Shown here: piece after piece, positions 29,301-36,901 of the stretch
Position numbering within the stretch: the stretch's first letter is position 1
How the letters are laid out: each line of letters opens with the position of its first letter
Notes under the pieces: model-generated
The model's input: only the letters and a program-made list of their open reading frames with translations
What the model was told of the DNA's origin: nothing
The model's database searches: none
Translations under genes and position numbers: made by a program
DNA from: Planctomycetota bacterium
GTDB taxonomy: Bacteria; Planctomycetota; J058
Assembly (NCBI GenBank): GCA_023954375.1
Contig: JAMLIC010000001.1
Coordinates: 1-64,000 of the forward strand
Direction: 5' to 3'
Length of the DNA stretch: 64,000 bases

Positions 29301-29983
29301 CCGGCCGGCACGCGGGCAACCTCGTGCACGCCCTGCTCGAGCGCTGCGACCTGGACGCCCTGCGGGGCGCGCCCGACCCCGCGACCTGGGGCGAGGGCGA
29401 CGAGGTCCGCGCGCTCCTCGCGCGCGAGGCCGAGCGCGCCGGCCTGGGCCCCGAGGCGCTCCCGGCCGCGCGCGACGTCGTGTTCCACACGCTGACGCGC
29501 GAGGTCGACGTCGGCGGGCGGCGCGTGCGGCTGGCCGACTGCGCCCCGCTGCGCCGCGAGGTGGGCTTCCGCGTGGAGCTCCCCGGGGCGGGCGACGCCG
29601 ACCTCGGGCCCGGCGCGCCCGCCCTGCGGCGCGGCTTCCTCCACGGCTCGATCGACGCCCTGACGCGCCTGCCGGGCGCGCCGGCGATCGTCCTCGGGAT
29701 CGACTGGAAGTCGGACCGCCTCGCCGACTACGCGCCGGCGACGGTCCACGCCAAGACGCAGCAGGACTACGCCCTGCAGGTCATGGCCTACAGCTACGTC
29801 CTGGCGCGGCTCGCCCGTGTGCGCGACCCGGCGGCGCTCGAGCGCGTGGACGTGCGGCTGGTCTACGTCTACCTGCGGGGCGCCGGCGTCGCCCTCGCGC
29901 GGCCGACGACGGGGGTCGCCGTCTACCGGCTGACGCCGGCGCGGTTCATGGAGTACGAGCGGTTCCTGCGAGGGGTCGAATGA
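26336..29983 (+). CDS. recB: Exodeoxyribonuclease V subunit RecB (helicase-nuclease)
   Basis: 1215 residues. An SF1A (UvrD-type) 3'-5' helicase, with Walker A ESLAGTGKTQTAAEL at about 24-38, motif II VIVDECQDQ, GDPHQALYGWRGAD, MTVFAAKGLSTGVV in place of the usual HxxKGLE, and LLYTALTRAAARVVV. The C-terminal RecB-type nuclease has LVHALLERCDL, GSIDALTR and the catalytic LGIDWKSDRL followed by QQDYALQVMAYSYVL. Starts at a GTG overlapping the recC stop and ends overlapping the recD start as ATGA. The frame is open far upstream through recC, but only the part from 26336 is homologous to RecB. Confidence 0.94.
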   Translation: MSVARHPRGALAGELARLDRALVESLAGTGKTQTAAELCLTLVLEHEVEPDRIRLLTFNEKAAREGRERVRQVTERLLGPPERPPALDEPAFVVDAVARVRLEDALRRPPVVQTIHAFAQEVLGALAFDARLPLRLELVGRADAFRQAFGDFARRDLARDDAAELQVWLDQRGLERLERLLRRCTAEEPSTELRPTFDPDAPAAALTRVAALPPGFWTRLRRWTREQDWGRRWRVREKLLELTETVPGRARDLAATGARLAAHDPQLAGDLRYVLDEAVVPAPEHADAWAALSALARAQVGFDAAAANLWTARMAAAYREHKRARGVLDFDDLLRLLDEALAAPGGEALRERARALVDVVIVDECQDQNVTIYGGLTPGGQERGIFRPLFFRPGYAGKAYQSGDPHQALYGWRGADIHGGFLRAKADLEATPGARVLGLLASFRSTPRLLEALNAIFDQAARPPFFRGEVRYDAPAVPGRPTLRAVGPDGEDVAPLVALEARPRGDALDPGELRRAVAAGIADHLERLRSGEGAITLVEDGRASKRLTLDDCFVIVRSHREAALVKEVLAARGIPALLHRATKLHATPEAEDVAHVLAALAAPEREDLRLRAFATPLLGVAWDRLPGVRDLPPSHPLVLRWARWGAQAERDLPRLLAGLLDEAGVAARGRLGGLPGGRSVAVYQQVLDALVERATRVPGDASRLLVHVERLRAEAEGEDAPAVRQEAREPSARIMTVFAAKGLSTGVVLLLGGFTPFVDRDGAKVYQDPGDPAERAARFVASQGDEAASPRREHPAAPVQAHVYHDPHGTRVLHVGPLDAAAAALFEASRRQEDTFLLYTALTRAAARVVVPFVPRAADGGWLLPDLAGSYHEPLNERLAALVEARAADPRLATLLRVEPALDPPRADDAAPAAWSRLATWAPAPIVAARDDEALARRRELIRAHRPQQVVSYTSLKKGLLEASPLAPVADADAGDADHPPGVGDDLPAGRHAGNLVHALLERCDLDALRGAPDPATWGEGDEVRALLAREAERAGLGPEALPAARDVVFHTLTREVDVGGRRVRLADCAPLRREVGFRVELPGAGDADLGPGAPALRRGFLHGSIDALTRLPGAPAIVLGIDWKSDRLADYAPATVHAKTQQDYALQVMAYSYVLARLARVRDPAALERVDVRLVYVYLRGAGVALARPTTGVAVYRLTPARFMEYERFLRGVE

Positions 29984-32139
29984 GCCGGGGCGTGAGCGAC
30001 CTCTGCGCGGCGGGCGCCGTCCGGCGGCGGCTGGGGCTGCTCGACCCGGCGGCCGCGGCGTTCGAGGACTGCCTCGACGCGCTGGCCAGGAGCGCGGCCG
30101 CGTTCGGCCTCGAGCCGGAGCACGTGCGCCTGGCGCGGGAGCTCGTCGCCCTGCGCGAGGGGCTCGACCACGACCAGCGCCTCGCCGGCGTCGTGCTGGT
30201 CGTGGCGACGTTCGTCGGCCAGCAGGGGGGGAGCACCCGGATCCCGCTGCCCGGCGCCGCGGCCGGCGAGGCGTTCTGGGCCGAGCTGCTCGCGGGCCTC
30301 CCGGTCCCCGGCGTGGCGCCCGACGCGCTCGTCGCGGGGATCCGCGCCCTGTTCGAGCGCGGCGACCTGGGCGAGCTCCTGGCCGACGGCCTCGAGGGCT
30401 TCGCCCCGCTCCTGCGCGTGGCGGACGCGGCGGGCGAGGGCTGGCTCGCCCACCAGAACGTCTCGGCGCGCGAGCGGCGGGTCGGGGCGCGCGTGCGGAG
30501 CCTGCTGGCGGCCGAGCATCCGGCGCTCGAGGGGCTCGACCGCGCCCTGCGCGAGGTGCTCGCGGCCCCTCCGGTCGGCGCGGACGGCGCGCCGCTGCGC
30601 CCGAGCGCGCACCAGGCGCTCGCGGCGCTGACCCCTTTCTGCGGCGGCCCGGCGGGCGGGCCGTCGGGGCTGACGGTGATCACCGGCCCGCCGGGCGCCG
30701 GGAAGACGAGCGGCGCGCTGGCGACGCTCCTGCGCCTGGCGGCGCGGCTCGGCGTGGGGCCGATCGCCCTGGCCGCGCCGAGCGCCCGGGCGGCGCAGCG
30801 GATTTCGGAGAGCGTGGCGGGCGCCCTGGGCGCGGTCCCGGGCGTGGCGGCGCGGCCGGCGGACGACCCCGACCGCCGGCTGCTCGAGGCGCGGCTCGAG
30901 GCGAAGACCCTGCACCGCCTGCTGGGCTACGGCCCCGGGCGGGGGCGCTTCGCCCTGGGCCCGGACCGGCGCCTCCCGGCGCGCCTCGTCGTCGTGGACG
31001 AGGCCAGCATGGTCGACGTCACGCTCGCGGACGCCCTCACGGGGGCCCTGCGCGACGACGCCCTGCTGGTGCTGATCGGCGACGGCGACCAGCTGCCGCC
31101 CGTCGGCTGCGGGGCGTTCTTCACCGAGCTCGCGGCCGCGCGGCCGACCACCGCCGCGCCCGGGCGCGCGCTCGTCCTCGACGCCCTCGGGGCCGGCGCC
31201 CTGCCGGGCAGCGACCGGGCGGCCGGAGACGCGCCGGCCGGCGACGCGCGGGCGCGGGTCACGCGCGAGCTGCCGACGAGCTTCCGCACGGGCGCCTCGG
31301 GCGAGGCGGGGCGGCGGATCGTGGCCGCCGCGGCCGCGATCCGCCGGGGCGACGCCGCCGCGCTGCTCGAGGGCCAGGCGCCCTTGATCGCGCGCCGCGC
31401 CCGCGCCGACGACCTCGCGCTCGAGGGCGTCGAGGGGCTCCTCGGCGACGACGTCGACCTGGACGCCTTCCTGGCCCGCTGGTTCGCCGCGCTCCTCGGC
31501 GATGCGCCGACGCGCGGGGGCGATGCGCGCGACGACGAGCGCGTACGCCTCGATGCCCGCGGCCGCGTCGTCGCCGACGACGCCCCGCGCGTGCGCGCGC
31601 TCCTCGCCGCGCAGCGCCGCCACCAGCTCCTGTGCTGCACGCACGCGGAGCCGGCGACGGGCGCGCAGGCGGTCAACGCGGCGCTGCACCAGCGCCACCT
31701 GGCCGCCGCGGGGCTGCCGAGCACCCAGGGGCTGATCGCCGGCGCGCCGGTGATGATGACGACCAACGACTACCACCTGGGGATCTTCAACGGCGACGTC
31801 GGGCGCGTCCTGCTGACGACGGGGCCCCGCGAGGGCGCCCCGGCCCTGCGCGCCGTCTTCCCGCGCGGCGACGAGCTGGCCGCGTTCGCGCTGCCCGCCC
31901 TGCGCGACCGGCTGGTGCTGGCGCGGGCGGTCACCGTGCACAAGGCGCAGGGGTCGGAGCACGACCACGTGGGCCTCCTCCTGCCGGCGCGGCCGCTCCC
32001 GCTCGTCGAGCGGCGCCTCCTCTACACCGCGGTCACCCGCGCCCGGCGCGGCGCGGTCGTCGTCGGCGCGCCCGAGGTGCTCCGGGCGGGGGTCGAGGCG
32101 GCGCGGGCGCGGTGGGTCGGGCTCGACGTGGGGGCCTGA
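29980..32139 (+). CDS. recD: Exodeoxyribonuclease V subunit RecD (5'-3' helicase)
   Basis: 719 residues. The N-terminal region has the RecD-type DLCAAGAVRRRLGLLDP and VALREGLDHDQRLAGVVLVV. The SF1B motor follows: Walker A TVITGPPGAGKTSGALATLL at about residue 232, LVVVDEASMVDVTLADAL, LIGDGDQLPPVGCGAFF, the C-terminal MMTTNDYHLGIFNGDVGRVL, AVTVHKAQGSEHDHVGLLLP and LLYTAVTRARRGAVVVG. Completes the recCBD operon; its ATG overlaps the recB stop. All helicase motifs are intact. Confidence 0.94.
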   Translation: MSRGVSDLCAAGAVRRRLGLLDPAAAAFEDCLDALARSAAAFGLEPEHVRLARELVALREGLDHDQRLAGVVLVVATFVGQQGGSTRIPLPGAAAGEAFWAELLAGLPVPGVAPDALVAGIRALFERGDLGELLADGLEGFAPLLRVADAAGEGWLAHQNVSARERRVGARVRSLLAAEHPALEGLDRALREVLAAPPVGADGAPLRPSAHQALAALTPFCGGPAGGPSGLTVITGPPGAGKTSGALATLLRLAARLGVGPIALAAPSARAAQRISESVAGALGAVPGVAARPADDPDRRLLEARLEAKTLHRLLGYGPGRGRFALGPDRRLPARLVVVDEASMVDVTLADALTGALRDDALLVLIGDGDQLPPVGCGAFFTELAAARPTTAAPGRALVLDALGAGALPGSDRAAGDAPAGDARARVTRELPTSFRTGASGEAGRRIVAAAAAIRRGDAAALLEGQAPLIARRARADDLALEGVEGLLGDDVDLDAFLARWFAALLGDAPTRGGDARDDERVRLDARGRVVADDAPRVRALLAAQRRHQLLCCTHAEPATGAQAVNAALHQRHLAAAGLPSTQGLIAGAPVMMTTNDYHLGIFNGDVGRVLLTTGPREGAPALRAVFPRGDELAAFALPALRDRLVLARAVTVHKAQGSEHDHVGLLLPARPLPLVERRLLYTAVTRARRGAVVVGAPEVLRAGVEAARARWVGLDVGA

Positions 32140-32142
32140 CGG

Positions 32143-32889
32143 TCAGGCGGCGAGCGACGCGCCCACCACGGCGAGCAGGCTCAGGACGAGCAGCCGCAGG
32201 CGGCGCGGGTCGAGGCGCGTGTGCACGCCGTGCCCGGCGAGGAGGCCGAGCGCCATGCCGGGGACGAGCGCGGCCGAGCAGGTGACGGTCGCCGGGTCGA
32301 GGCGGCCGCGGGCGGCGAAGCCGGCCAGGAGCAGGAGGTTCAGCGTCAGCCACACGCCCGCGAGCGTCGCCCGGAAGGTGCGCGGGGGGAGGCGGAGGCG
32401 GTCGACGACGTAGACCAGGAGCGGCCCCCCTGTCGCGTAGGCGCCGTGCACGAGGCCGGCGCCGAGGAGCCAGGCCGTGCCGGCCCGGGGCGGCGCGGCG
32501 CCGCCCGGCGCCTCGTCGGTCGCCTCGGCGCGCAGGAGCGCCAGGAGGCCGCGGAGGGCGAGCAGCACGACGAGGATGCCGTAGGCGCGCCGGGCGACGT
32601 CGTCGCTCAGCCGCTCGGCGAGCAGGGCGCCGACGACGACGCCCGGCGCCATGAGCGGGAGGAGCCTGGCCAGGAGGAGGCGCCAGGCGACGTGCGCGCG
32701 GTCGAGGCCCAGGATCGTGGCCGGCCCGAGGCACGCGAGCGGCACCAGGAGCGGCAGGAGCTCGGCGATCGGCACCCGCAGGGCGCCGAGGGACACGACG
32801 ACCAGGCTGGCGCCGAAGCCCAGGGCGGCCTGCACGGTGGAGGCCAGGGCGACCACCCCCGCCAGCCAGGCGAGCTGGTCGGCGGTCAT
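32143..32889 (-). CDS. TauE/SafE-family membrane exporter
   Basis: 248 residues, about eight hydrophobic segments, with the family's duplicated layout: QAALGFGASLVVVSLGALRV in the first half and LGAGLVHGAYATGGPLLVYV in the second. Members export or import sulfite, sulfoacetate or other organic anions. The start ATG overlaps the stop of the amidohydrolase gene (ATGA), so the two are co-translated, and the exporter may handle a product or substrate of that enzyme. The recD stop is only 3 bp beyond its own convergent stop. Confidence 0.85.
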   Translation of the reverse strand: MTADQLAWLAGVVALASTVQAALGFGASLVVVSLGALRVPIAELLPLLVPLACLGPATILGLDRAHVAWRLLLARLLPLMAPGVVVGALLAERLSDDVARRAYGILVVLLALRGLLALLRAEATDEAPGGAAPPRAGTAWLLGAGLVHGAYATGGPLLVYVVDRLRLPPRTFRATLAGVWLTLNLLLLAGFAARGRLDPATVTCSAALVPGMALGLLAGHGVHTRLDPRRLRLLVLSLLAVVGASLAA

Positions 32890-34625
32890 GCGTGGGCGAG
32901 GGCCGGCGCCGCCTGCGGCCCGCGGACGAGCCGCCCGGGGAGCTCGCCCGTGAGCTCGTCGTGCTCGAGGATCGGCGTCCCGGCGACGATCGTCGCCACG
33001 TAGCCCCGGGCCCGCTGGAGCAGGCGGCGGCCGCGCGCGGGGAGGTCGCGCACGAGCTCGGGCGGCCGGAGCGCCAGGCGGGGGAGGTCGATCACGTTGA
33101 GGTCGGCGCGCCAGCCGGGCGCGAGGACGCCGCGGTCGAGGAGGCCGAACGCCGCGGCGGTGTCGCGGGTCTGGCGGCGCACGACGAGCTCGAGCGGCAG
33201 GCGCGGGCCGCGCGCGCGGTCGCGGACCCAGTGCGTGAGCATGAAGGTCGGCACGCCGCCGTCGCAGATCGCCCCGCAGTGGGCGCCGGCGTCGGAGAGG
33301 CCGAGGAGCGTGGCGGGGTGGCGGTGCAGCTCGTGCAGCGGCGCGAGGTCGCCGCCGGCGTAGTTGAACAGCGGGAAGTAGAGGAGCCCCCGGCCGTCGT
33401 CCGCGAGGAGGGCGTCGAGCGCCACCTCGGCCGGCGCGCGTCCGGCGCGGGCGGCCGCGGCCGCCACGCTGGCCTCGGGCCCAGGCTCGTAGTCGATCGC
33501 CTGGTCGGCGCCCGGGAGGAACATGCGCTGGAACGAGCGGGCGATGAAGTCCTCGAAGGCACCCAGGCTGACGGGCGCCTCGGCGAGCAGCCGCGCGCGC
33601 AGCGCGGGGTCGCGCAGGCGCGCCGCGCGCTCGGCGAGCGGCAGGTGCGCGATCGCCTGGTAGGTCGGGTAGGGCACGAACGGATGGGCCGTGCCGTCGA
33701 GGGTCATGATGATCCCGATCGCGCGCCCGGCGACCTGCGCCGAGAGCGGCACGCCGTCGCGCCGGGCGGCCTCGAGCAGCGCCAGCCCCTGGCGCCAGAG
33801 GTCGGGGGCCTGGTCGACCTGCGACAGGTTGAAGGTCACCGGGCGGCCGGTCTCCTCGGCGAGCGCCCGCATCCAGGCCAGCTCCTCGGGGACGCGCGCG
33901 TGGTCGCAGGCGACCTGGAACACGCCGTGGCCGGCGGCCGCCATCGCCCGGCCGAGCCCGAACAGCTCGTCGCGCCCGGCGAAGGTCCCGGGGACGTAGG
34001 CGCCGTCGATCGCCTTGTGCAGCAGCGTGCGCGAGGTGCTGAAGCCCAGCGCCCCGGCCGTCAGGGCCTCGCGCACGAGCCCGGCCATCCGCGCGACGTC
34101 GGCCGGGGTGGCCACCTCGTTCGTGGCCCCGCGCTCGTCCATGACGTAGGCGCGGAGCGCCCCGTGCGGCACCTGCGCGCCGACGTCGAGGGCCCGCGGC
34201 GCGCGCGCGAGGGCGTCGAGGTACTCCGGGAACGACTCCCAGCCCCAGCGGATCCCCTCGCTCAGGGCGGCGCCCGGGATGTCCTCGACGCCCTCCATGA
34301 GGCCGATCAGCCAGGCGTGTCGGTCGGGCGCCGCGGGCGCGAAGCCCACGCCGCAGCTCCCCATGACGACGGTGGTCACGCCGTGCCAGGACGACGGGGT
34401 GAGGGTCGGGTCCCAGGTGGCCTGCGCGTCGTAGTGGGTGTGGATGTCGACGAACCCCGGGGTGACGAGGAGCCCCGTCGCGTCGACCTCGCGGCGGCCC
34501 GGGCCGCAGCCGCCGGGCGCCTCGACCGCCGCGATGCGCTCGCCCTCGATCGCCACGTCGGCCGCGCGCGCCGGCGCGCCCGTGCCGTCGACCACCAGCC
34601 CGCCGCGGATCACCAGGTCGTGCAC
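32886..34625 (-). CDS. D-aminoacylase-like amidohydrolase (N-acyl-D-amino-acid deacylase family)
   Basis: 579 residues of the metal-dependent amidohydrolase superfamily. The N-terminal beta domain (HDLVIRGGLVVDGTGAPARA) precedes VTPGFVDIHTHYDAQATWDP, WHGVTTVVMGSCGVGFAP, the helix-rich insert with DERGATNEVAT, LGLSDAGAHCGAICDGG with the catalytic Asp, and the C-terminal GVLAPGWRADLNVIDL. It hydrolyses amide bonds of N-acylated D-amino acids or similar; the substrate is not known here. GTG start at 34623-34625 chosen for GAGGAGG five bases upstream. Divergent from a TetR regulator across two palindromic operators, so it is probably repressed by it. Confidence 0.88.
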   Translation of the reverse strand: MHDLVIRGGLVVDGTGAPARAADVAIEGERIAAVEAPGGCGPGRREVDATGLLVTPGFVDIHTHYDAQATWDPTLTPSSWHGVTTVVMGSCGVGFAPAAPDRHAWLIGLMEGVEDIPGAALSEGIRWGWESFPEYLDALARAPRALDVGAQVPHGALRAYVMDERGATNEVATPADVARMAGLVREALTAGALGFSTSRTLLHKAIDGAYVPGTFAGRDELFGLGRAMAAAGHGVFQVACDHARVPEELAWMRALAEETGRPVTFNLSQVDQAPDLWRQGLALLEAARRDGVPLSAQVAGRAIGIIMTLDGTAHPFVPYPTYQAIAHLPLAERAARLRDPALRARLLAEAPVSLGAFEDFIARSFQRMFLPGADQAIDYEPGPEASVAAAAARAGRAPAEVALDALLADDGRGLLYFPLFNYAGGDLAPLHELHRHPATLLGLSDAGAHCGAICDGGVPTFMLTHWVRDRARGPRLPLELVVRRQTRDTAAAFGLLDRGVLAPGWRADLNVIDLPRLALRPPELVRDLPARGRRLLQRARGYVATIVAGTPILEHDELTGELPGRLVRGPQAAPALAHA

Positions 34626-34673
34626 GTCGTCCTCCTCGCCCCCTCGCGGGTGTGAGCGAACCATGCTCGCAAA

Positions 34674-34715
34674 GCGAACGTCGTTCGCGCAACGAGAAAA
34701 GTGAACGTCGTTCGC
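34674..34715. promoter_or_regulatory. Two palindromic operators for the TetR regulator
   Basis: GCGAACG-T-CGTTCGC (34674-34688) and GTGAACG-T-CGTTCGC (34701-34715) are near-perfect 15-bp palindromes spaced 27 bp centre to centre in the divergent region between the amidohydrolase and tetR genes. Two and a half helical turns and the location fit a pair of TetR dimers controlling both directions. The site pair is seen; its ligand and repressor are inferred. Confidence 0.75.
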
Positions 34716-34752
34716 GCATTCGTGTAAGCTGCGCGCCGGGCGGAGGCGCCGG

Positions 34753-35451
34753 ATGTCGCGGCGGGAGGAGCGGCGCGCGCGCCGCTCGGAGGCGGTGCTC
34801 GACGCCGCCATGGAGATCGTGCGCGGCGAGGGCCTGGAGGGGCTGACGATCGCGCGCCTGGCCGACCGCGTGGACGCGGCCGTCGGCGCGCTCTACCGCT
34901 ACTTCCCCGGGAAGGAGGCGCTCGTCGTGGCGCTCCAGACCCGGGCCCTCGCGGCGCTGCGCCTCGACCTGGAGGCCTGCGCCGAGAAGGTCGAGGCCGC
35001 GGCGCGGCGCGGCCGCCTTGCGCCCCCGGCCCGGGCCCTGGCCGCCGCGGCGGCCGTGCCGCTCGGCTACCTGGCCGAGTCCCGCCGCGACCCCGCGCGC
35101 CACCGCCTGATCGCCGCCGTGCTGGCCGCGCCGGCCCCGGTCCTGAGCGAGGCGCAGGCGCTGGAGGTCGAGCAGGGGGTGACGCCGCTCCTCGACCTCG
35201 CGGCGCGCCGGCTGGCGGCGGCGGCGGACGCGGGCGCCCTCGAGCCGGGGGATCCGCTCGTCCGCACGCTCGCCCTCTGGGCAGGCGTGCAGGGCCTGAC
35301 GCTCTTCACCCACCGCGACCGGCTCCAGCCGCCCGCGCGGCGCGTCGACGCGCTGGCGCGCGAGGTCCTCGTCGCGCTCCTCCGCGGCTGGGGCGCCGAC
35401 GCGCGCGCCACCCGGTCAGGCGTGGAGGCCGCCGCGCGCGCGCTGGCGTGA
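34753..35451 (+). CDS. TetR/AcrR-family transcriptional regulator
   Basis: 232 residues. The N-terminal DNA-binding domain has the TetR helix-turn-helix LTIARLADRVDAAVGALYRYFPGKEAL at about residues 33-60. The ligand-binding C-terminal domain is helical and Ala-rich. It is divergent from the amidohydrolase-TauE operon with two palindromic operators between them, so autoregulation and repression of that operon are likely. The ATG at 34753 directly precedes the conserved RR(E/A)ER basic N-terminus. Confidence 0.9.
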   Translation: MSRREERRARRSEAVLDAAMEIVRGEGLEGLTIARLADRVDAAVGALYRYFPGKEALVVALQTRALAALRLDLEACAEKVEAAARRGRLAPPARALAAAAAVPLGYLAESRRDPARHRLIAAVLAAPAPVLSEAQALEVEQGVTPLLDLAARRLAAAADAGALEPGDPLVRTLALWAGVQGLTLFTHRDRLQPPARRVDALAREVLVALLRGWGADARATRSGVEAAARALA

Positions 35452-35458
35452 GGCCGGC

Positions 35459-36022
35459 CTACCGCGGCGGCCCGAGCCGCCGTACGACCTCGAGCAGCTC
35501 GTCGAGCGTCGGTCGGTCCGCGATCGACTCGCCGACCCGGGTCCAGCGGACGGTGCCGTCCTCCGCGTGCACCACGACGACCGCCGGCAGGGCCATCCCG
35601 TGGGCCGCGTCGTGGACGCCGTACGCCTTGCACACGGCCAGGTCGGCGTCGGAGAGCAGGGGGAAGCTCAGCCGGTCCTCCGGGTCCTCGTCGGCCTGCC
35701 ACGCCCGCGTGTCCTCGGGCGGGTCGGCCGAGATCCCGGCGAGCACGGCGCCGAGGCGCTCGAGGTCGTGACGACGTTCGTGCAGCTCGCCGAGCTGCCA
35801 GCGGCAGAAGGGTCACCAGTGGCCGCGGTAGAACACGAGCACCACGTGCCCGCGCGCGCGGAGGTCCGCCAGGCTCACGACCGGCGCGACGTCGCCGCTC
35901 CCGGCGGGCAGGCTGAAGTCGGGCGCGGGGGCGGCGGTGGCGACGAGGTTGGGGTCGGGCTGGAGGTAGTACCAGCCGCAGCCCTGCAGGGTCAGCGCGA
36001 GGACGAGGAGGAGATGCCGCAC
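35459..36022 (-). CDS. Probable selenocysteine-containing peroxiredoxin lipoprotein (in-frame TGA)
   Basis: One 188-codon frame with a single internal TGA at codon 70 (35813-35815). The N-terminus is a lipoprotein signal with lipobox LQGC (HLLLVLALTLQGCGWYY), so the protein should be membrane-anchored outside the inner membrane. The AhpC/TSA fold follows: PAPDFSLPAG, LRARGHVVLVFYRGHW-U-PFCRWQLGELHERR, LAGISADPPEDTRAW, FPLLSDADLAVCKAYGV and ALPAVVVVHAEDGTVRW. TGA falls exactly at the peroxidatic position of the HWCPxC motif, giving UxxC. A 7-bp hairpin with a GGC loop starts 14 bases after the TGA, within the range for bacterial SECIS elements. Alternatives are a point error or a nonsense mutation. 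Upstream and downstream codons show no other disruption. Confidence 0.72.
35782..35798 (-). promoter_or_regulatory. SECIS-like hairpin downstream of in-frame TGA
   Basis: On the minus strand GCAGCTC-GGC-GAGCTGC forms a perfect 7-bp stem with a G at the start of its 3-base loop. The loop starts about 21 bases after the TGA. Bacterial SECIS elements lie directly 3' of the UGA with an apical loop carrying G in its first positions, which this meets. SelB recognition is inferred. Confidence 0.6.
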
Positions 36023-36139
36023 GGCGCGAGCCTACCTCGCGCCGCGCGACGTTCCCATCACGCCCTCCCGGGGGACGGGGCCGTCGACGGCTCGCCATCG
36101 GGCGGACGGCCCGACCGAACTCACGCGAACCAAAGCGAA

Positions 36140-36221
36140 AGGGCCGAAGTCTTTCGACTCCGGCCCTCTCCGTTTCTCGGGGTAGAGAGACTGGTATTGA
36201 AACGTGGATCGAGCGGTACCG
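36140..36221. other. Island junction T1: terminator-like hairpin plus degenerate tRNA 3'-end-like sequence
   Basis: AGGGCCGAAGTC and GACTCCGGCCCT (36140-36167) form a 12-bp stem with one mismatch, followed by tctcgggg...tattgaa, which is laid out like T2 at 37.55-37.62 kb and T3 at 49.95-50.03 kb. GTGGATCGAGCGGTACCG at 36204-36221 recurs with 16 of 18 bases identical at 37638-37655. The tRNA resemblance here is weak. The stretch 36023-36320 holds no supported gene. Confidence 0.45.
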
Positions 36222-36320
36222 GCGGGAGTTCTGCCTCATGGGGCCGCGTGACCTCGACCTGGCCGGGTTGGAGCGGCTCGCCTCGTGAACAGGTCGCTCG
36301 TGCGCGGTAGGCTGGAGGAC

Positions 36321-36572
36321 ATGGCCCAGGCCACCCGCAAGCTGCTGGAGCACGCCCTCAAGCTCCCCCCCGCCGAGAGAGCGGAGCTGGTCGCCCAGCT
36401 CGTCGCCAGTCTGGACGGCGACGAGCCCGAGGGTCGTGTCGAGCGCGCCTGGGCGGACGAGATCGAGCGCCGCGTCCGCGAGATGCCTGCCCCGGGTGCA
36501 GCGCTGCCGAGCGCCGACGAGGTCTTCTCGCGGCTGCGCACGCACCTGGCTGAGCGCCGCCGCGCGAAGTGA
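36321..36572 (+). CDS. Addiction-module antitoxin (RelB/putative addiction module component type)
   Basis: 83 residues: ATRKLLEHALKLPPAERAEL then LVASLDGD, a charged helical middle, and a basic tail LAERRRAK. This is the pattern of the small proteins annotated as putative addiction module component, found upstream of RelE/ParE toxins. The stop overlaps the toxin start. It is clearly related to the second module at 48.9 kb (LELALSLPPEERA...VLCDSLED). Confidence 0.85.
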   Translation: MAQATRKLLEHALKLPPAERAELVAQLVASLDGDEPEGRVERAWADEIERRVREMPAPGAALPSADEVFSRLRTHLAERRRAK

Positions 36573-36901
36573 CGAAGCCGGTCCGCTTCCTTCCCGGGGC
36601 GGAGACCGAGCTTCGAGCCGCCGCCGAGTGGTACGACGACCGAACAGGGCTCGGTGACGAGCTCCTGGCGGAGGTCCAGGTCGTCACGTCGAAGATCATC
36701 GAGATGCCGGGAGCGTTCGTGCCAGCCCGTGGCGTCCGCCCGAGCGTAGGTGCTCGTGAAGCCGTCGTGAAGCGGTTCCCGTACCGCCTGATCTTCGTCG
36801 AGCTGGAGCACGAGCTTCGCGTGGTCGCGGTGGCTCACGCTCGCCGGCGCCCCGGCTACTGGCGAGACCGTCTGGGTTCGGAGTCCGGCGCCGATGGCTG
36901 A
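36569..36901 (+). CDS. RelE/ParE-family toxin
   Basis: 110 residues with the RelE/ParE plasmid-stabilisation fold: FLPGAETELRAAAEWYDDRT, LLAEVQVVTSKIIEMPGAF, KRFPYRLIFVELEHELRVVAVAHARRRPGYW. Such toxins cut mRNA at the ribosome or poison gyrase; which applies cannot be told here. The GTG start overlaps the antitoxin stop by 4 bp. The end overlaps the following hypothetical gene by 8 bp, which may therefore be part of the module. Confidence 0.87.
   Translation: MTKPVRFLPGAETELRAAAEWYDDRTGLGDELLAEVQVVTSKIIEMPGAFVPARGVRPSVGAREAVVKRFPYRLIFVELEHELRVVAVAHARRRPGYWRDRLGSESGADG

Noticed and set aside
35813..35815. UGA read as tryptophan through an altered genetic code
   Set aside because: TGA serves as the normal stop for most genes in the window, so only local recoding (Sec) fits.
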